Assembly: GCA_017992605.1 (NCBI GenBank)
Contig: JAGOOG010000016.1
Span: forward strand, 1 to 45,122
Origin: Deltaproteobacteria bacterium
Lineage (GTDB): Bacteria; Desulfobacterota; Desulfomonilia; UBA1062
Length of the DNA: 45,122 nucleotides
Direction of reading: 5' to 3'
The position numbers were made by a program, and so were the translations under genes. Positions 26,472 to 34,888 of the stretch are shown one piece after another (within the stretch, counting starts at the first letter, position 1; each line of letters starts with the position of its first letter). Below the pieces are notes generated by a model. The model saw only the letters and a list, made by a program, of their open reading frames with translations, was not told where the DNA came from and did no database searches.

Positions 26472-26987
26472 TCAGGTGCCTTCCGGCCGGGTCGACTGGA
26501 TTATCCTCGAGAAGAGCGGGAGCAGGAGCGCCGCCAGAACCACGCTACCGCAGGCCTGGATGAGGTTTGCGGGAAGTTCTGCCAGGGCTGCCTTCTGGTC
26601 GTACATGAAGACCTCCGTGACATAGTACCCGAAGACCATCCAACCGGCACAGACGACAAAGCACAGGATGACCGGCAGCGTTATCCTGCGGACGTTCAGC
26701 TTCAGATAACGGACAGCCAGGCCTGCCAGCATGGCCTCGATACCCTTGATGCCCAGGGTCCACGGTGCCCACTGGGGGTACCCCCCGAAGATGTCGGCCA
26801 GTGCCGAGCCGATCCCGCCGGCCATGAAGCCCAGGGCGGGGCCGAAGAAGATCCCCGCGAGCAGGACGATGCTGTCCCCCAGGTTCATGTATCCCGTCGT
26901 CTGCGGGATGGGGACTCTCACGATCATGGTGGCCACCGCCACCAGCGCCATGAAGAGTGCCAGCAGGGCGATCTGTCTCACATTCAT
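26472..26987 (-). CDS. ECF transporter S component
   Basis: 171 residues, five to six hydrophobic helices. The Met-Asn-Leu-Gly-Asp-Ser segment followed by a Gly/Ala-rich helix and Gly-Ser-Ala-Leu-Ala-Asp-Ile matches substrate-binding membrane subunits of energy-coupling-factor vitamin transporters. It opens with the typical short Met-Asn-Val-Arg-Gln N-terminus before the first helix. The vitamin or metabolite cannot be assigned, and no EcfA/EcfT energising genes are in the window. TGGAGGCGG precedes the ATG at 26987; a much longer upstream reading overlaps gltX in another frame and is rejected. It begins 29 bases after the gltX stop. Confidence 0.75.
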   Translation of the reverse strand: MNVRQIALLALFMALVAVATMIVRVPIPQTTGYMNLGDSIVLLAGIFFGPALGFMAGGIGSALADIFGGYPQWAPWTLGIKGIEAMLAGLAVRYLKLNVRRITLPVILCFVVCAGWMVFGYYVTEVFMYDQKAALAELPANLIQACGSVVLAALLLPLFSRIIQSTRPEGT

Positions 26988-27016
26988 CGCCGCCTCCAGA
27001 GATGATACATGGAAAG

Positions 27017-28420
27017 TCAGTTCCCCGGACCCATAGCGAGCAGGGCCTTTCCCAGCCTGGCCAGAACGCGGTCTTTGCCGAGGGTCGCGATGATCTCGAA
27101 AATACCGGGAGAGACGGTCTTGCCGGTCAGGGCGAGACGCATGGGCTGGGCAATGGCCTTGAACTTGAGGCTGAAGCGATCGAGCAGGCCCTTCACGCAT
27201 TCCTCTGCGCCGGCCTTGTCCAGTGGCTCCATCCGCGAGAAGCCCTCGACGAGCGCCCGGAAAACCGGTTCGAGGTCCGGGGTGAAGAACTGCCTTTTGA
27301 GGTCTTCAGGCGGGTCGATCTCGCGGAAGTAGAAGTCGCCGAATTCCGTCATCTCGACGAGGGTTTTGGTGCGCTCACGCACATCGACGACCACGTTCTT
27401 GAGGTAGTCGTCGTCGGACTGCTCGTACCCTTTGCGGGACAAGAAGCCACGGAGAAGCCCTGCCAGGCGTGCGGGGTTTCCGTTCTTGATGTAGTGGTGG
27501 TTGAGCCACAGGAGCTTGTCCGGGTTGAAGACCGCGGCCGCCCTGCCCACGTCATGGATGTCGAAGTACGTGATGAGTTCCTCCTTGCTGAAGATCTCCT
27601 GGTCGCCGTGCGACCACGAGAGCCTCACGAGGTAGTTCACCAGGGCCTCGGGCAGGTACCCCATCTCCTGGTATGCCATGACCGAGGTGGCGCCGTGCCG
27701 CTTGGACAGCTTGGTCTTGTCCGGGCCGAGGATCATGGGGACATGGGCGAAAAGCGGCGTGGCGAATCCCAGGGCCTCGTAGATCTTGACCTGCCGCGGG
27801 GTGTTGTTGACGTGATCGTCTCCGCGGATGATATGCGTCATGTTCATGGTGGCGTCGTCGATCACCACGGTGAAGTTGTACGTAGGCATGCCGTCCGAGC
27901 GCAGCAGGATGAGGTCGTCGAGTTCGGCGTTTTCCATGCTGATCCTTCCCTTGATCAAGTCCTCGAAGGAGGTGACCCCGGTCTCGGGCATGAGGAACCT
28001 GACCACGCGGCCGGGGCCCGGACCGAGGCCCTTGTACCTGCACGTGCCGTCGTATTTCGGCTTCTTGCCATCCTTGAGGGCCCTGCTGCGTTTCTTCTCG
28101 AGGTCTTCCGGGGTGCAGCCGCACCAGTAGGCCTTTCCCTCGGCGAGGAGCCTGTCTATGTAGGAACGGTAGAGGTCGAGCCTCTGGGCCTGGAAGAAAG
28201 GCCCCTCATCCCAGTCCAGCCCGAGCCATTCCATGGACTCCAGGATCTGCCGGGTATTCTCTTCCGTGGAGCGCTCGGCGTCGGTGTCCTCAATGCGGAG
28301 GATGAACTTGCCGCCGGCGTGCCTGGCCTGGAGCCACGAGAAGAGGGCGGTCCTCACGCCTCCTATGTGGAGTGCGCCGGTGGGCGACGGGGCGAAACGG
28401 GTTCTGGTCTCTTCGTACAT
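27017..28420 (-). CDS. gltX: Glutamyl-tRNA synthetase
   Basis: 467 residues, normal length. Charges tRNA-Glu with glutamate. Class I signatures: His-Ile-Gly-Gly at 18-21 in Pro-Ser-Pro-Thr-Gly-Ala-Leu-His-Ile-Gly and Lys-Leu-Ser-Lys-Arg at 237-241. C100, C102 and C127 match three positions of the zinc-binding knuckle known in E. coli GluRS. The anticodon-binding helical C-terminal half is complete. It starts one base after the aconitase stop and is followed by the ECF S gene. Whether it also charges tRNA-Gln (non-discriminating) cannot be told without checking for glnS and gatCAB elsewhere. Confidence 0.95.
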   Translation of the reverse strand: MYEETRTRFAPSPTGALHIGGVRTALFSWLQARHAGGKFILRIEDTDAERSTEENTRQILESMEWLGLDWDEGPFFQAQRLDLYRSYIDRLLAEGKAYWCGCTPEDLEKKRSRALKDGKKPKYDGTCRYKGLGPGPGRVVRFLMPETGVTSFEDLIKGRISMENAELDDLILLRSDGMPTYNFTVVIDDATMNMTHIIRGDDHVNNTPRQVKIYEALGFATPLFAHVPMILGPDKTKLSKRHGATSVMAYQEMGYLPEALVNYLVRLSWSHGDQEIFSKEELITYFDIHDVGRAAAVFNPDKLLWLNHHYIKNGNPARLAGLLRGFLSRKGYEQSDDDYLKNVVVDVRERTKTLVEMTEFGDFYFREIDPPEDLKRQFFTPDLEPVFRALVEGFSRMEPLDKAGAEECVKGLLDRFSLKFKAIAQPMRLALTGKTVSPGIFEIIATLGKDRVLARLGKALLAMGPGN

Positions 28421-28421
28421 G

Positions 28422-30341
28422 TCAGCCTCGCACTTTTTTTGAGATGTAGTTGAGCAGGCCGCCTTCCATCAGCAGATCTGCCTCGCGGTTCGAGAGGGTG
28501 AGCGTACAGTTCAGGTGGGTGCTCCCCCCGGAGGTGGATGCATCCAAGGGAGAACTCCCGGCGAGGGCGGCGTGGATGTTCTTCACGGTGACCGTTGCCC
28601 CCTGCTCGAGGAGGGCATACCCATCCTCGTCAATGACAACGGGCAGGATCCCGAAGTTGATGAGGTTTGACCGGTGGATGCGAGCAAATGATCTGGCGAA
28701 CACGGCCTTGACCCCCAGGTACATGGGCGCCAGGGCCGCATGTTCACGGGATGACCCCTGGCCGTAGTTGTCTCCGGCCAGCACGCATCCCGGCCCCGCA
28801 TCCCTGGCGTGTTCCGAGAAAGCCTCGTCGATCCCGGAAAAGACATAGCGGGACATGGCCTCTATGTTCGACCGTAAGGGCAGGATCTTGGAACCCGCGG
28901 GCATGATGTCGTCGGTGGTGACGTTGTCCTTGAGCTTCAGGAGGACCCTCAGGGTGAGCGCGTCCTCCATGGCACCGCGCTTGGGGAGGGCCTTGATGTT
29001 GGGCCCCCTGCGGATCTTACGGGGCCTGACGTTCCCTTCGGGCCTCACGATCATGGAGTCGTCCGTGCGGAACGATGCGGGCAGTGATATGTCGGGATAA
29101 ACACCCAGGTCCCGGGGGTCGGTCATGGCTCCGGTCAGTGCGCATGCCACGGCCGTCTCGGGGGATGCGAGATAGACCTGTGCGTCTGCCGTACCGGAGC
29201 GCCCCTTGAAGTTGCGGTTGAAGGTGCGCACCGATACGCCTCCCGAGGGTGGCGCCTGGCCCATGCCGATGCAGGGGCCGCAGGCGGCTTCGAGGATGCG
29301 CGCTCCCGAGGCTATGATGTCCTTCAGCGCCCCGCTTGCGGAGAGCATCTCGAGGACCTGCCGCGATCCCGGTGCGATGGCGAGGCTGACATCCAGGTGG
29401 ACCTTCCTGCCCTTGAGCACTGCGGCGACGGCCAGGAGGTCCTTCAACGAGGAGTTCGTGCACGAGCCGATGAGCACCTGGTCCACCTTCAGTCCCTTGA
29501 GCATCCGTACCGGTTTCACCGCATCAGGGCTGTGGGGGCAGGCTGCCAGCGGCTCGAGGGCGGCGAGATCGATCTCGATCAGTTCGTCGTAGACGGCCCC
29601 CCGGTCTGCTTCCAGGGGGATCCACACATCCCCGCGGCCCTGGGCCCTGAGAAAGTCGCGGGTCACCTCGTCGCTGGGGAAGAGGGAGGTCGTGGCCCCG
29701 AGCTCGGCACCCATGTTCGTTATGGTGGCGCGTTCCGGCACGCTCAATGTCTTCACGCCGGGACCGAAATACTCGAAGATCTTTCCGACCCCGCCCTTGA
29801 CGGTGAGCCTGCGCAGGAGCTCCAGGATGACATCCTTGGCGCTGACCCAGGGCGGAAGGCTCGATTCCAGATTGACGCCGACGACCTTCTGCCGGGGGAT
29901 GCTGAAGGGCATGCCTGCCATGGCCGCAGCCACGTCCAGCCCTCCGGCGCCGATGGCGATCATCCCGAGGCCGCCCCCCGTGGGGGTATGGCTGTCGGAC
30001 CCGAGCAGGGTCTTCCCGGGTACACCGAACCTTTCCAGGTGCACCTGGTGGCAGATGCCGTTACCGGGCCGTGAAAAGCAGACCCCGAATGTCGCCGCCG
30101 CATCCTGGAGAAAGCGGTGGTCATCCGCATTCTCGAACCCTGTCTGCAGCGTGTTGTGGTCGACATAGCTGACGGACAGCTCGGTCCTGACCCGATCCAG
30201 CCCGATGGCCTCGAATTCGAGGTATGCCATGGTGCCGGTGGCGTCCTGGGTGAGTGTCTGGTCTATCCTGAGGGAGTATTCATCCTCAGAGACATGCGCG
30301 AGGTGGTCTTCAAGGATCTTCGCGGCCATGGTCCGTGCCAT
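28422..30341 (-). CDS. acnA: Aconitate hydratase
   Basis: 639 residues, the compact mitochondrial/archaeal-like form rather than the 890-residue AcnA of E. coli. Isomerises citrate to isocitrate with a [4Fe-4S] cluster; ligands C294 (Gly-Ser-Cys-Thr-Asn-Ser), C354 and C357 (Cys-Gly-Pro-Cys-Ile-Gly) are visible. The Ser-Arg-Glu-His active-site loop is present near the C-terminus (Gln-Gly-Ser-Ser-Arg-Glu-His), as is the substrate-binding Gly-Ser-Asp-Ser-His-Thr. It leads a tight minus-strand transcript into gltX. With the citrate synthase at 5412-6761 it supports oxidative TCA entry or glutamate synthesis. A related homoaconitase or isopropylmalate role is unlikely because no leucine genes are nearby and domain order fits aconitase. 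Confidence 0.9.
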   Translation of the reverse strand: MARTMAAKILEDHLAHVSEDEYSLRIDQTLTQDATGTMAYLEFEAIGLDRVRTELSVSYVDHNTLQTGFENADDHRFLQDAAATFGVCFSRPGNGICHQVHLERFGVPGKTLLGSDSHTPTGGGLGMIAIGAGGLDVAAAMAGMPFSIPRQKVVGVNLESSLPPWVSAKDVILELLRRLTVKGGVGKIFEYFGPGVKTLSVPERATITNMGAELGATTSLFPSDEVTRDFLRAQGRGDVWIPLEADRGAVYDELIEIDLAALEPLAACPHSPDAVKPVRMLKGLKVDQVLIGSCTNSSLKDLLAVAAVLKGRKVHLDVSLAIAPGSRQVLEMLSASGALKDIIASGARILEAACGPCIGMGQAPPSGGVSVRTFNRNFKGRSGTADAQVYLASPETAVACALTGAMTDPRDLGVYPDISLPASFRTDDSMIVRPEGNVRPRKIRRGPNIKALPKRGAMEDALTLRVLLKLKDNVTTDDIMPAGSKILPLRSNIEAMSRYVFSGIDEAFSEHARDAGPGCVLAGDNYGQGSSREHAALAPMYLGVKAVFARSFARIHRSNLINFGILPVVIDEDGYALLEQGATVTVKNIHAALAGSSPLDASTSGGSTHLNCTLTLSNREADLLMEGGLLNYISKKVRG

Positions 30342-30370
30342 CGCTGTACCTCTTCCTGAAATGTCACCTA

Positions 30371-30399
30371 TCTCTAATGGATGTGGTGCTGCTCGTCAA
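30371..30399 (-). promoter_or_regulatory. Sigma-70-type promoter for acnA-gltX
   Basis: On the minus strand TTGACG (30399-30394), a 17-base spacer and TAGAGA (30376-30371), 30 bases before the aconitase ATG. The inverted repeat at 30421-30438 lies just upstream of the -35 box. Confidence 0.45.
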
Positions 30400-30420
30400 G
30401 GGGTGCCTGGATGATCGATC

Positions 30421-30454
30421 TTCCCGATCGGTCGGGAACGGGACGTTGATCAAC
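30421..30454. repeat. Two operator-like inverted repeats between acnA and atpE
   Basis: TTCCCGA-TCGG-TCGGGAA (30421-30438, perfect 7-bp arms) and the perfect palindrome GTTGATCAAC (30445-30454). They lie between the divergent acnA and atpE promoters and could bind regulators of either. Confidence 0.45.
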
Positions 30455-30548
30455 CGGGAGACCTTGAAGGTCCATCTGGAGCGGTGATACGGAAATACTT
30501 CCCCGTCGATTTTTCATGAACGAGGAGTCATTCAGTGCAACTTTTCGC

Positions 30549-30592
30549 TTGCATAGCACCACCCAATGGTGTATTTAATGAATCATGATTCA
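30549..30592 (+). promoter_or_regulatory. atpE promoter with palindrome at the start site
   Basis: TTGCAT (30549-30554), a 17-base spacer and TATTTA (30572-30577). The perfect 14-base palindrome TGAATCATGATTCA (30579-30592) covers the predicted start. A second, shorter palindrome ATTCATGAAT follows at 30608-30617, before AAGGAG and the ATG. Confidence 0.5.
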
Positions 30593-30639
30593 GAATAATC
30601 GTCTGAATTCATGAATAAAAAACCTCTAAGGAGTGTGCG

Positions 30640-30999
30640 ATGAGCAGAATTATGACCTTTGTATTCGTTGCTATGATGCTTGCTGTTTCCAGTCATGCAT
30701 TTGCCGCCGATGCTGCACAGGCAGTGTATGTTGATTGGGCAAAGATTATCTTTGTCGCTGCGTCGATCATTGCGGCAGGGCTCTGCATGGGTATCGGCGC
30801 GACAGGTGCTGGTTCCGGCATGGGCCAGGCGCTTTCAGGGGCCACGGAGGCAGTGGGTCGTAATCCAGATGCTCAGGGCAAGATCATGCTCACCCTCATG
30901 GTCGGTCTCGCCATGATCGAGTCCATCGCAATCTACGCCCTGGTTATTTCGCTCATCATCCTGTACGCCAACCCCTTCAAGGCCGTCATTCTCGGATAG
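30640..30999 (+). CDS. atpE: ATP synthase F0 subunit c with cleavable leader
   Basis: 119 residues. A signal-like N-terminus (about 1-22, ending Ala-Phe-Ala) is followed by the two c-subunit helices joined by Gly-Arg-Asn-Pro-Asp. Helix one has Gly-rich packing (about 49-62); helix two carries the ion-binding E94 in Met-Ile-Glu-Ser. S95 after the Glu occurs in sodium-binding rings, but the position of their helix-one Gln is Met (M61), so proton coupling seems more likely. Such leaders are seen in Desulfovibrio-type c subunits. No atpB, atpF or F1 genes are next to it: the gene sits alone between aconitase and a sensor gene, with its own promoter. AAGGAG precedes the ATG. Confidence 0.9.
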   Translation: MSRIMTFVFVAMMLAVSSHAFAADAAQAVYVDWAKIIFVAASIIAAGLCMGIGATGAGSGMGQALSGATEAVGRNPDAQGKIMLTLMVGLAMIESIAIYALVISLIILYANPFKAVILG

Positions 31000-31185
31000 C
31001 CTGCGTTAGGATTGCATGATCCCGGGTTCGATTCAGGTTTCAGGTGCCATGCCGCGTATGACCTCGCGGAAAGAGGACATTCCTGCATCATTCTTCCCGG
31101 ATCTGGCGATACTTGATTTGTGAACCGTGAGGTTGCAGTGTTGTCGAAACGTGAGCGATTCGCATAACACGGTCAGGAGATTGAT

Positions 31186-32481
31186 ATGGAGAAGGAAGCG
31201 AAAACGAATTTCAGTTTTGCCAGTATCGCACTGAGCTTCTTCATCCTCATAGTGCTTCCCCTCACCATTACCGGTGTCATTATCAGCAAAGGGGTCATAA
31301 AGGTAGGTGAGGAGGCGACACAGGCGAACTTGAGAATTCTCGACGACAATCAGAAGCAGTCCATCGCGGGCAGGGCGCAGAACGTAGCCGATGCGGTGGC
31401 CCAGTTTCTATCAGACAGAGAGAAGGACATCAGGATAGCCTCGATCCTCCCCAGAGACGAGCAGTCCTATACCACCTTCCTCAAATCAAACACCAGGGGC
31501 GTGATCCAGTCCTCCAATGTCGGTATCGTGAAGATCCCTCTGCCTGTCTACCGGGAGATCGCTTTCCTGGACAAGACCGGTAAGGAAGCGCTGAAGGTCA
31601 CCGTCGACGGGGTTGCTTCCCAGGAGCAGCTCAGGGATATGTCGAATCCGGCCAATGGCGAGTATGGCGAGGAAGACTATTTTCTCAGGGCCAAGGAGCT
31701 TGCCCCGGGCGAGTTCTACATGGGAAACCTCGTGGGCATGCACGTCACCAAGCAGGAGTTCGAGGCGGGGAAACAGTTCAGCGGCATAATCCGTATGGCC
31801 GCGCCGGTCTTCGACTCCAGCGGCTTTGCCGGCGTCGTGGCAATGTCCCTGGATTACAGGCATGTCATGGAGTTCACCGACCATCTGGTCCCCACGGAGC
31901 CCGGAATGGTCTTTGCCAAGGTCAATCCTGAAGACATGAATTACACCTTCCTCGTCGGCCGTGACGGATCCATGCTGACCCATCCCGCCCAGTACTTCAT
32001 AGGAGGTTTGGGTGCAGACAAGAACCCGGTGCCAGTCATGGACGACAAGAACTTCAACGATCTGGTGAAGTCGGGTGAAGGGTCCATGAACGTGCTGAAC
32101 ATGGGATTCATGGACGAGAACCTCCCAAAGATCCATGCCCTCGCAGCCTCCGGCAAGTCGGGGTCCTTTACCTATACCATCGACAACAAGAGGATCTTCA
32201 TCGCCTATGCCCACATCCCCTTCTACGGGTCGGTCTACAGCAAACCCGAGGGATACGGGTGGGTCGGCATGATGGTGGATATCGACAAGTACCACAAACT
32301 GAGCGAGGACAAGGTGAAGGATATCCAGCTCAAGGTCGAACGGTGGCAGAAGTCGAGCATCGTGGTGGTGTTCGTGTCGCTCATCCTCCTGTTTGTCATC
32401 GCCCTGATCCTTGCACGCGGTCTGTATCGTTCGATACAGAAACGGGAAGGGAAAGCGCCCCTTGGAGACTATGAGGACTAG
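31186..32481 (+). CDS. Membrane-anchored double-Cache sensor without output domain
   Basis: 431 residues. A first transmembrane helix (about 13-38), a large periplasmic region of about 340 residues with two Cache-like modules (a Lys/Glu-rich long helix at 45-90, then strand-rich lobes with Ala-Pro-Val-Phe-Asp and Val-Gly-Met-Met-Val-Asp motifs), and a second helix (about 386-410) followed by only 20 charged residues. This is the input half of a dCache chemoreceptor or kinase, but HAMP, methyl-accepting, kinase and GGDEF domains are all absent. The TAG is followed by a strong terminator, so it is not a simple 5' fragment of a longer gene. CAGGAGA precedes the ATG. Ligand and partner unknown. 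Confidence 0.75.
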   Translation: MEKEAKTNFSFASIALSFFILIVLPLTITGVIISKGVIKVGEEATQANLRILDDNQKQSIAGRAQNVADAVAQFLSDREKDIRIASILPRDEQSYTTFLKSNTRGVIQSSNVGIVKIPLPVYREIAFLDKTGKEALKVTVDGVASQEQLRDMSNPANGEYGEEDYFLRAKELAPGEFYMGNLVGMHVTKQEFEAGKQFSGIIRMAAPVFDSSGFAGVVAMSLDYRHVMEFTDHLVPTEPGMVFAKVNPEDMNYTFLVGRDGSMLTHPAQYFIGGLGADKNPVPVMDDKNFNDLVKSGEGSMNVLNMGFMDENLPKIHALAASGKSGSFTYTIDNKRIFIAYAHIPFYGSVYSKPEGYGWVGMMVDIDKYHKLSEDKVKDIQLKVERWQKSSIVVVFVSLILLFVIALILARGLYRSIQKREGKAPLGDYED

Positions 32482-32514
32482 GCGCGCGAAGTAATACGAA
32501 TGTTCAAACGAACA

Positions 32515-32562
32515 GTTGCGGGAGGCGATGGACGATCATCAGTCTCCTGCAACTTTTTTTTC
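32515..32562 (+). terminator. Strong intrinsic terminator after the dCache gene
   Basis: GTTGCGGGAG (32515-32524) pairs with CTCCTGCAAC (32544-32553; one G-U) across a 19-base loop and is followed by nine T (32554-32562). Confidence 0.8.
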
Positions 32563-32606
32563 AGGAAAAAAGGCTAGCTCATAGAGTTAGGGACAATGGA
32601 GGATAT

Positions 32607-33458
32607 ATGTCAGCCAAGATACTTGAGAAGCAGCAGTTATCCGAGAACGTGTACAAGATGGTGCTCGATGGCCCGAAGATCGCCAGAAAGCGCAAGGCCG
32701 GGCAGTTCATCGTACTGAGGATCCACGAAGAGGGCGAACGGATCCCGCTGACCATTGCCGATGCCGATGCGGACAAGGGAACGGTCACCATCATCTTCCA
32801 GGTAGTGGGGAAATCCACCGGCCACCTGGCAGACCTCAATGTCGGCGATGTCCTGCTCGACCTTGTGGGCCCGCTGGGGAAACCGACCCATATCGAGAAG
32901 GTCGGAACCGTCGCCTGCATCGGCGGGGGTGTGGGCATCGCACCGGTCTACCCCATCACCCAGGCGCTGAAGAATGCCGGGAACCATGTCATCTCCATCA
33001 TCGGTGCCCGGAGCAAGGACCTCATCATCATGGAAGACGATATGAAGGCGGTCTCCGATGAGTTCATCGTCGCCACGGACGATGGATCGTACGGATTCAA
33101 GGGTTTTGTCAGCCAGGCCCTCGAAAACAAGTACCTCCTCCCCGGCAAGAAGATCGATTTAGTCGTCGCCATCGGGCCGGTCCCCATGATGAGGGCTGTC
33201 TGCGACACCACCAAGAAATACAACGTCCCCACGGTCGTCTCGCTGAACTCCATCATGGTAGACGCAACCGGCATGTGCGGTGCGTGCCGGGTGAGCGTCG
33301 GCGGCAAGACCCAGTTCGTCTGTGTCGACGGCCCCGAGTTCGACGGGCACCAGGTCAACTTCAAGGAGCTCATCGACAGGCAGCGCATCTACCTGAACGA
33401 GGAGAAGGAATGCTACGACCACTACTGCTCATGCAGACTGGGGAAGGGAGGCAACTAG
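32607..33458 (+). CDS. nfnA: NfnA: NADH-dependent ferredoxin:NADP oxidoreductase, small subunit
   Basis: 283 residues. FAD- and NAD-binding ferredoxin-reductase fold (Arg-Ile-Pro-Leu-Thr-Ile at 45-50; Gly-Gly-Gly-Val-Gly-Ile-Ala-Pro at 106-113) with a C-terminal [2Fe-2S] site. D219, C224, C227 and C239 match the unusual Asp plus three Cys ligation known from Thermotoga NfnA. With NfnB it carries out flavin-based electron bifurcation, linking NADPH to NADH and ferredoxin. The same fold occurs in sulfide dehydrogenase SudB and in PyrK, but the adjacent nfnB-type gene (one base after this stop) and the Asp ligand favour Nfn. It opens a three-gene unit after a strong terminator. Confidence 0.9.
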   Translation: MSAKILEKQQLSENVYKMVLDGPKIARKRKAGQFIVLRIHEEGERIPLTIADADADKGTVTIIFQVVGKSTGHLADLNVGDVLLDLVGPLGKPTHIEKVGTVACIGGGVGIAPVYPITQALKNAGNHVISIIGARSKDLIIMEDDMKAVSDEFIVATDDGSYGFKGFVSQALENKYLLPGKKIDLVVAIGPVPMMRAVCDTTKKYNVPTVVSLNSIMVDATGMCGACRVSVGGKTQFVCVDGPEFDGHQVNFKELIDRQRIYLNEEKECYDHYCSCRLGKGGN

Positions 33459-33459
33459 C

Positions 33460-34866
33460 ATGGAAATGAAAGACAGACTCAAGATCCCGCGCCAGCCGAT
33501 GCCGGAGCAGGATCCCAAGGTGAGGGCGCGGAACTTCGACGAGGTTCCGCTGGGGTACACCCCCGAGATGGCCAAGACCGAAGCACTGCGGTGCATCCAG
33601 TGCAAGAACCCTACATGCGTCGAGGGTTGCCCTGTGCAGGTGGATATCCCCGGCTTCATCGCCAAGGTGGCCGAGGGGGACTTCATCGGTGCGGCGCGGC
33701 ACATCAAGCAGACCAACGCACTGCCTGCCGTCTGCGGGAGGGTCTGCCCCCAGGAGGTGCAGTGCGAGCAGCGCTGTGTCCGTGGCAAGAAGGGCGACCC
33801 CGTTGCCATTGGTCGGCTCGAGCGGTTCGTTGCGGACTTCGAGCGGGCCACCGGTGATGTTGCGATCCCGGCACCGGCAACCCCCACGGGCAAGAAGGTG
33901 GCCATTGTCGGTTCTGGTCCTTCGGGGCTCACCGTGGCGGGCGACCTGGTGCAGCTCGGCCACGACGTCACCATCTTCGAGGCGCTGCACAAGCCTGGAG
34001 GCGTCCTCGTCTACGGCATCCCCGAGTTCAGGCTGCCCAAGGCCATCGTTGCCGCCGAGGTGGATTACCTCCAGAAGCTCGGCGTGAAGATCAACACCTC
34101 CTTCGTGGTGGGCAAGACCTCCACCGTGGACGAGCTCTTCGAGGAAGGGTATGACGCCGTCTACCTCGGAACCGGTGCGGGCCTTCCCACGTTCATGAAC
34201 ATCCCGGGAGAGAACCTCAACGGGGTCTACTCGGCCAACGAGTATCTGACCCGGTCCAACCTCATGAAGGCGTACAAGTTCCCCGAGTACGACACCCCCA
34301 TCGTGAAGGGCAAGAACGTGGCGGTCGTCGGCGGCGGGAATGTGGCCATGGACTCGGTTCGCACGGCCATGAGGCTCGGCGCGGACCACGTGTACCTCAT
34401 CTATCGCCGTTCCCGGGCCGAGATGCCTGCAAGGATCGAGGAGATTCACCATGCCGAGCAAGAGGGGATCGAACTCCATCTCCTGACAAACCCCATCCGC
34501 TATATTGGCAATGACAAGGGGTGGGTTGTTGGTGTAGAATGCCTCAAGATGGAACTTGGCGAACCCGATGAATCCGGACGTCGCAGGCCGGTGCCCATGA
34601 AGGGAAGCGAGTTCGTCATCGATGTGGACACCGTGGTGGTGGCCATCGGCGCAGGGGCGAATCCTCTGGTGCAGAGTACGACCCCAGGATTGAACACGAA
34701 CAAGTGGAACTACATCGTAGCCGACGAAGAGACTGGACAAACCTCACGGGAAGGTGTATTTGCAGGCGGCGACATCGTGACCGGTGCCGCCACGGTGATT
34801 CTGGCTATGGGAGCCGGCAGGAAGGCGGCCAGGGCCATGCACCAGTACCTTGTGTCGAAGAAGTGA
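33460..34866 (+). CDS. nfnB: NfnB: NADPH-dependent bifurcating subunit (GltD-like)
   Basis: 468 residues. The N-terminal domain holds two [4Fe-4S] clusters: Cys-Ile-Gln-Cys ... Cys-Val-Glu-Gly-Cys-Pro (about 45-58) and Cys-Gly-Arg-Val-Cys-Pro ... Cys ... Cys (about 92-106). Rossmann motifs follow: Gly-Ser-Gly-Pro-Ser-Gly for FAD near 151 and Gly-Gly-Gly-Asn-Val-Ala-Met-Asp for NADPH near 290, then the flavin-contact Gly-Gly-Asp at about 430. Same architecture as glutamate synthase beta (GltD), but no gltB is present and nfnA is adjacent. The FAD here is the expected bifurcation site. SudA (sulfide dehydrogenase/polysulfide reductase) is the main alternative for the pair. Confidence 0.9.
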   Translation: MEMKDRLKIPRQPMPEQDPKVRARNFDEVPLGYTPEMAKTEALRCIQCKNPTCVEGCPVQVDIPGFIAKVAEGDFIGAARHIKQTNALPAVCGRVCPQEVQCEQRCVRGKKGDPVAIGRLERFVADFERATGDVAIPAPATPTGKKVAIVGSGPSGLTVAGDLVQLGHDVTIFEALHKPGGVLVYGIPEFRLPKAIVAAEVDYLQKLGVKINTSFVVGKTSTVDELFEEGYDAVYLGTGAGLPTFMNIPGENLNGVYSANEYLTRSNLMKAYKFPEYDTPIVKGKNVAVVGGGNVAMDSVRTAMRLGADHVYLIYRRSRAEMPARIEEIHHAEQEGIELHLLTNPIRYIGNDKGWVVGVECLKMELGEPDESGRRRPVPMKGSEFVIDVDTVVVAIGAGANPLVQSTTPGLNTNKWNYIVADEETGQTSREGVFAGGDIVTGAATVILAMGAGRKAARAMHQYLVSKK

Positions 34867-34888
34867 TGGTGTGAGAGAGGAGAGGGGT

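Noticed and set aside
30374-30562. A 62-codon minus-strand ORF between acnA and atpE
   Set aside because: It overlaps the acnA promoter and the inverted repeats, and has no ribosome site or domain.
31018-31050. GGTTCGATTC sequence resembling a tRNA T-loop
   Set aside because: The flanking bases do not form a T-stem, and no acceptor, D or anticodon arms are present.
33460-34866. Glutamate synthase small subunit (gltD)
   Set aside because: No large subunit gene is present, and the adjacent nfnA carries the Asp plus three Cys cluster site of Nfn.
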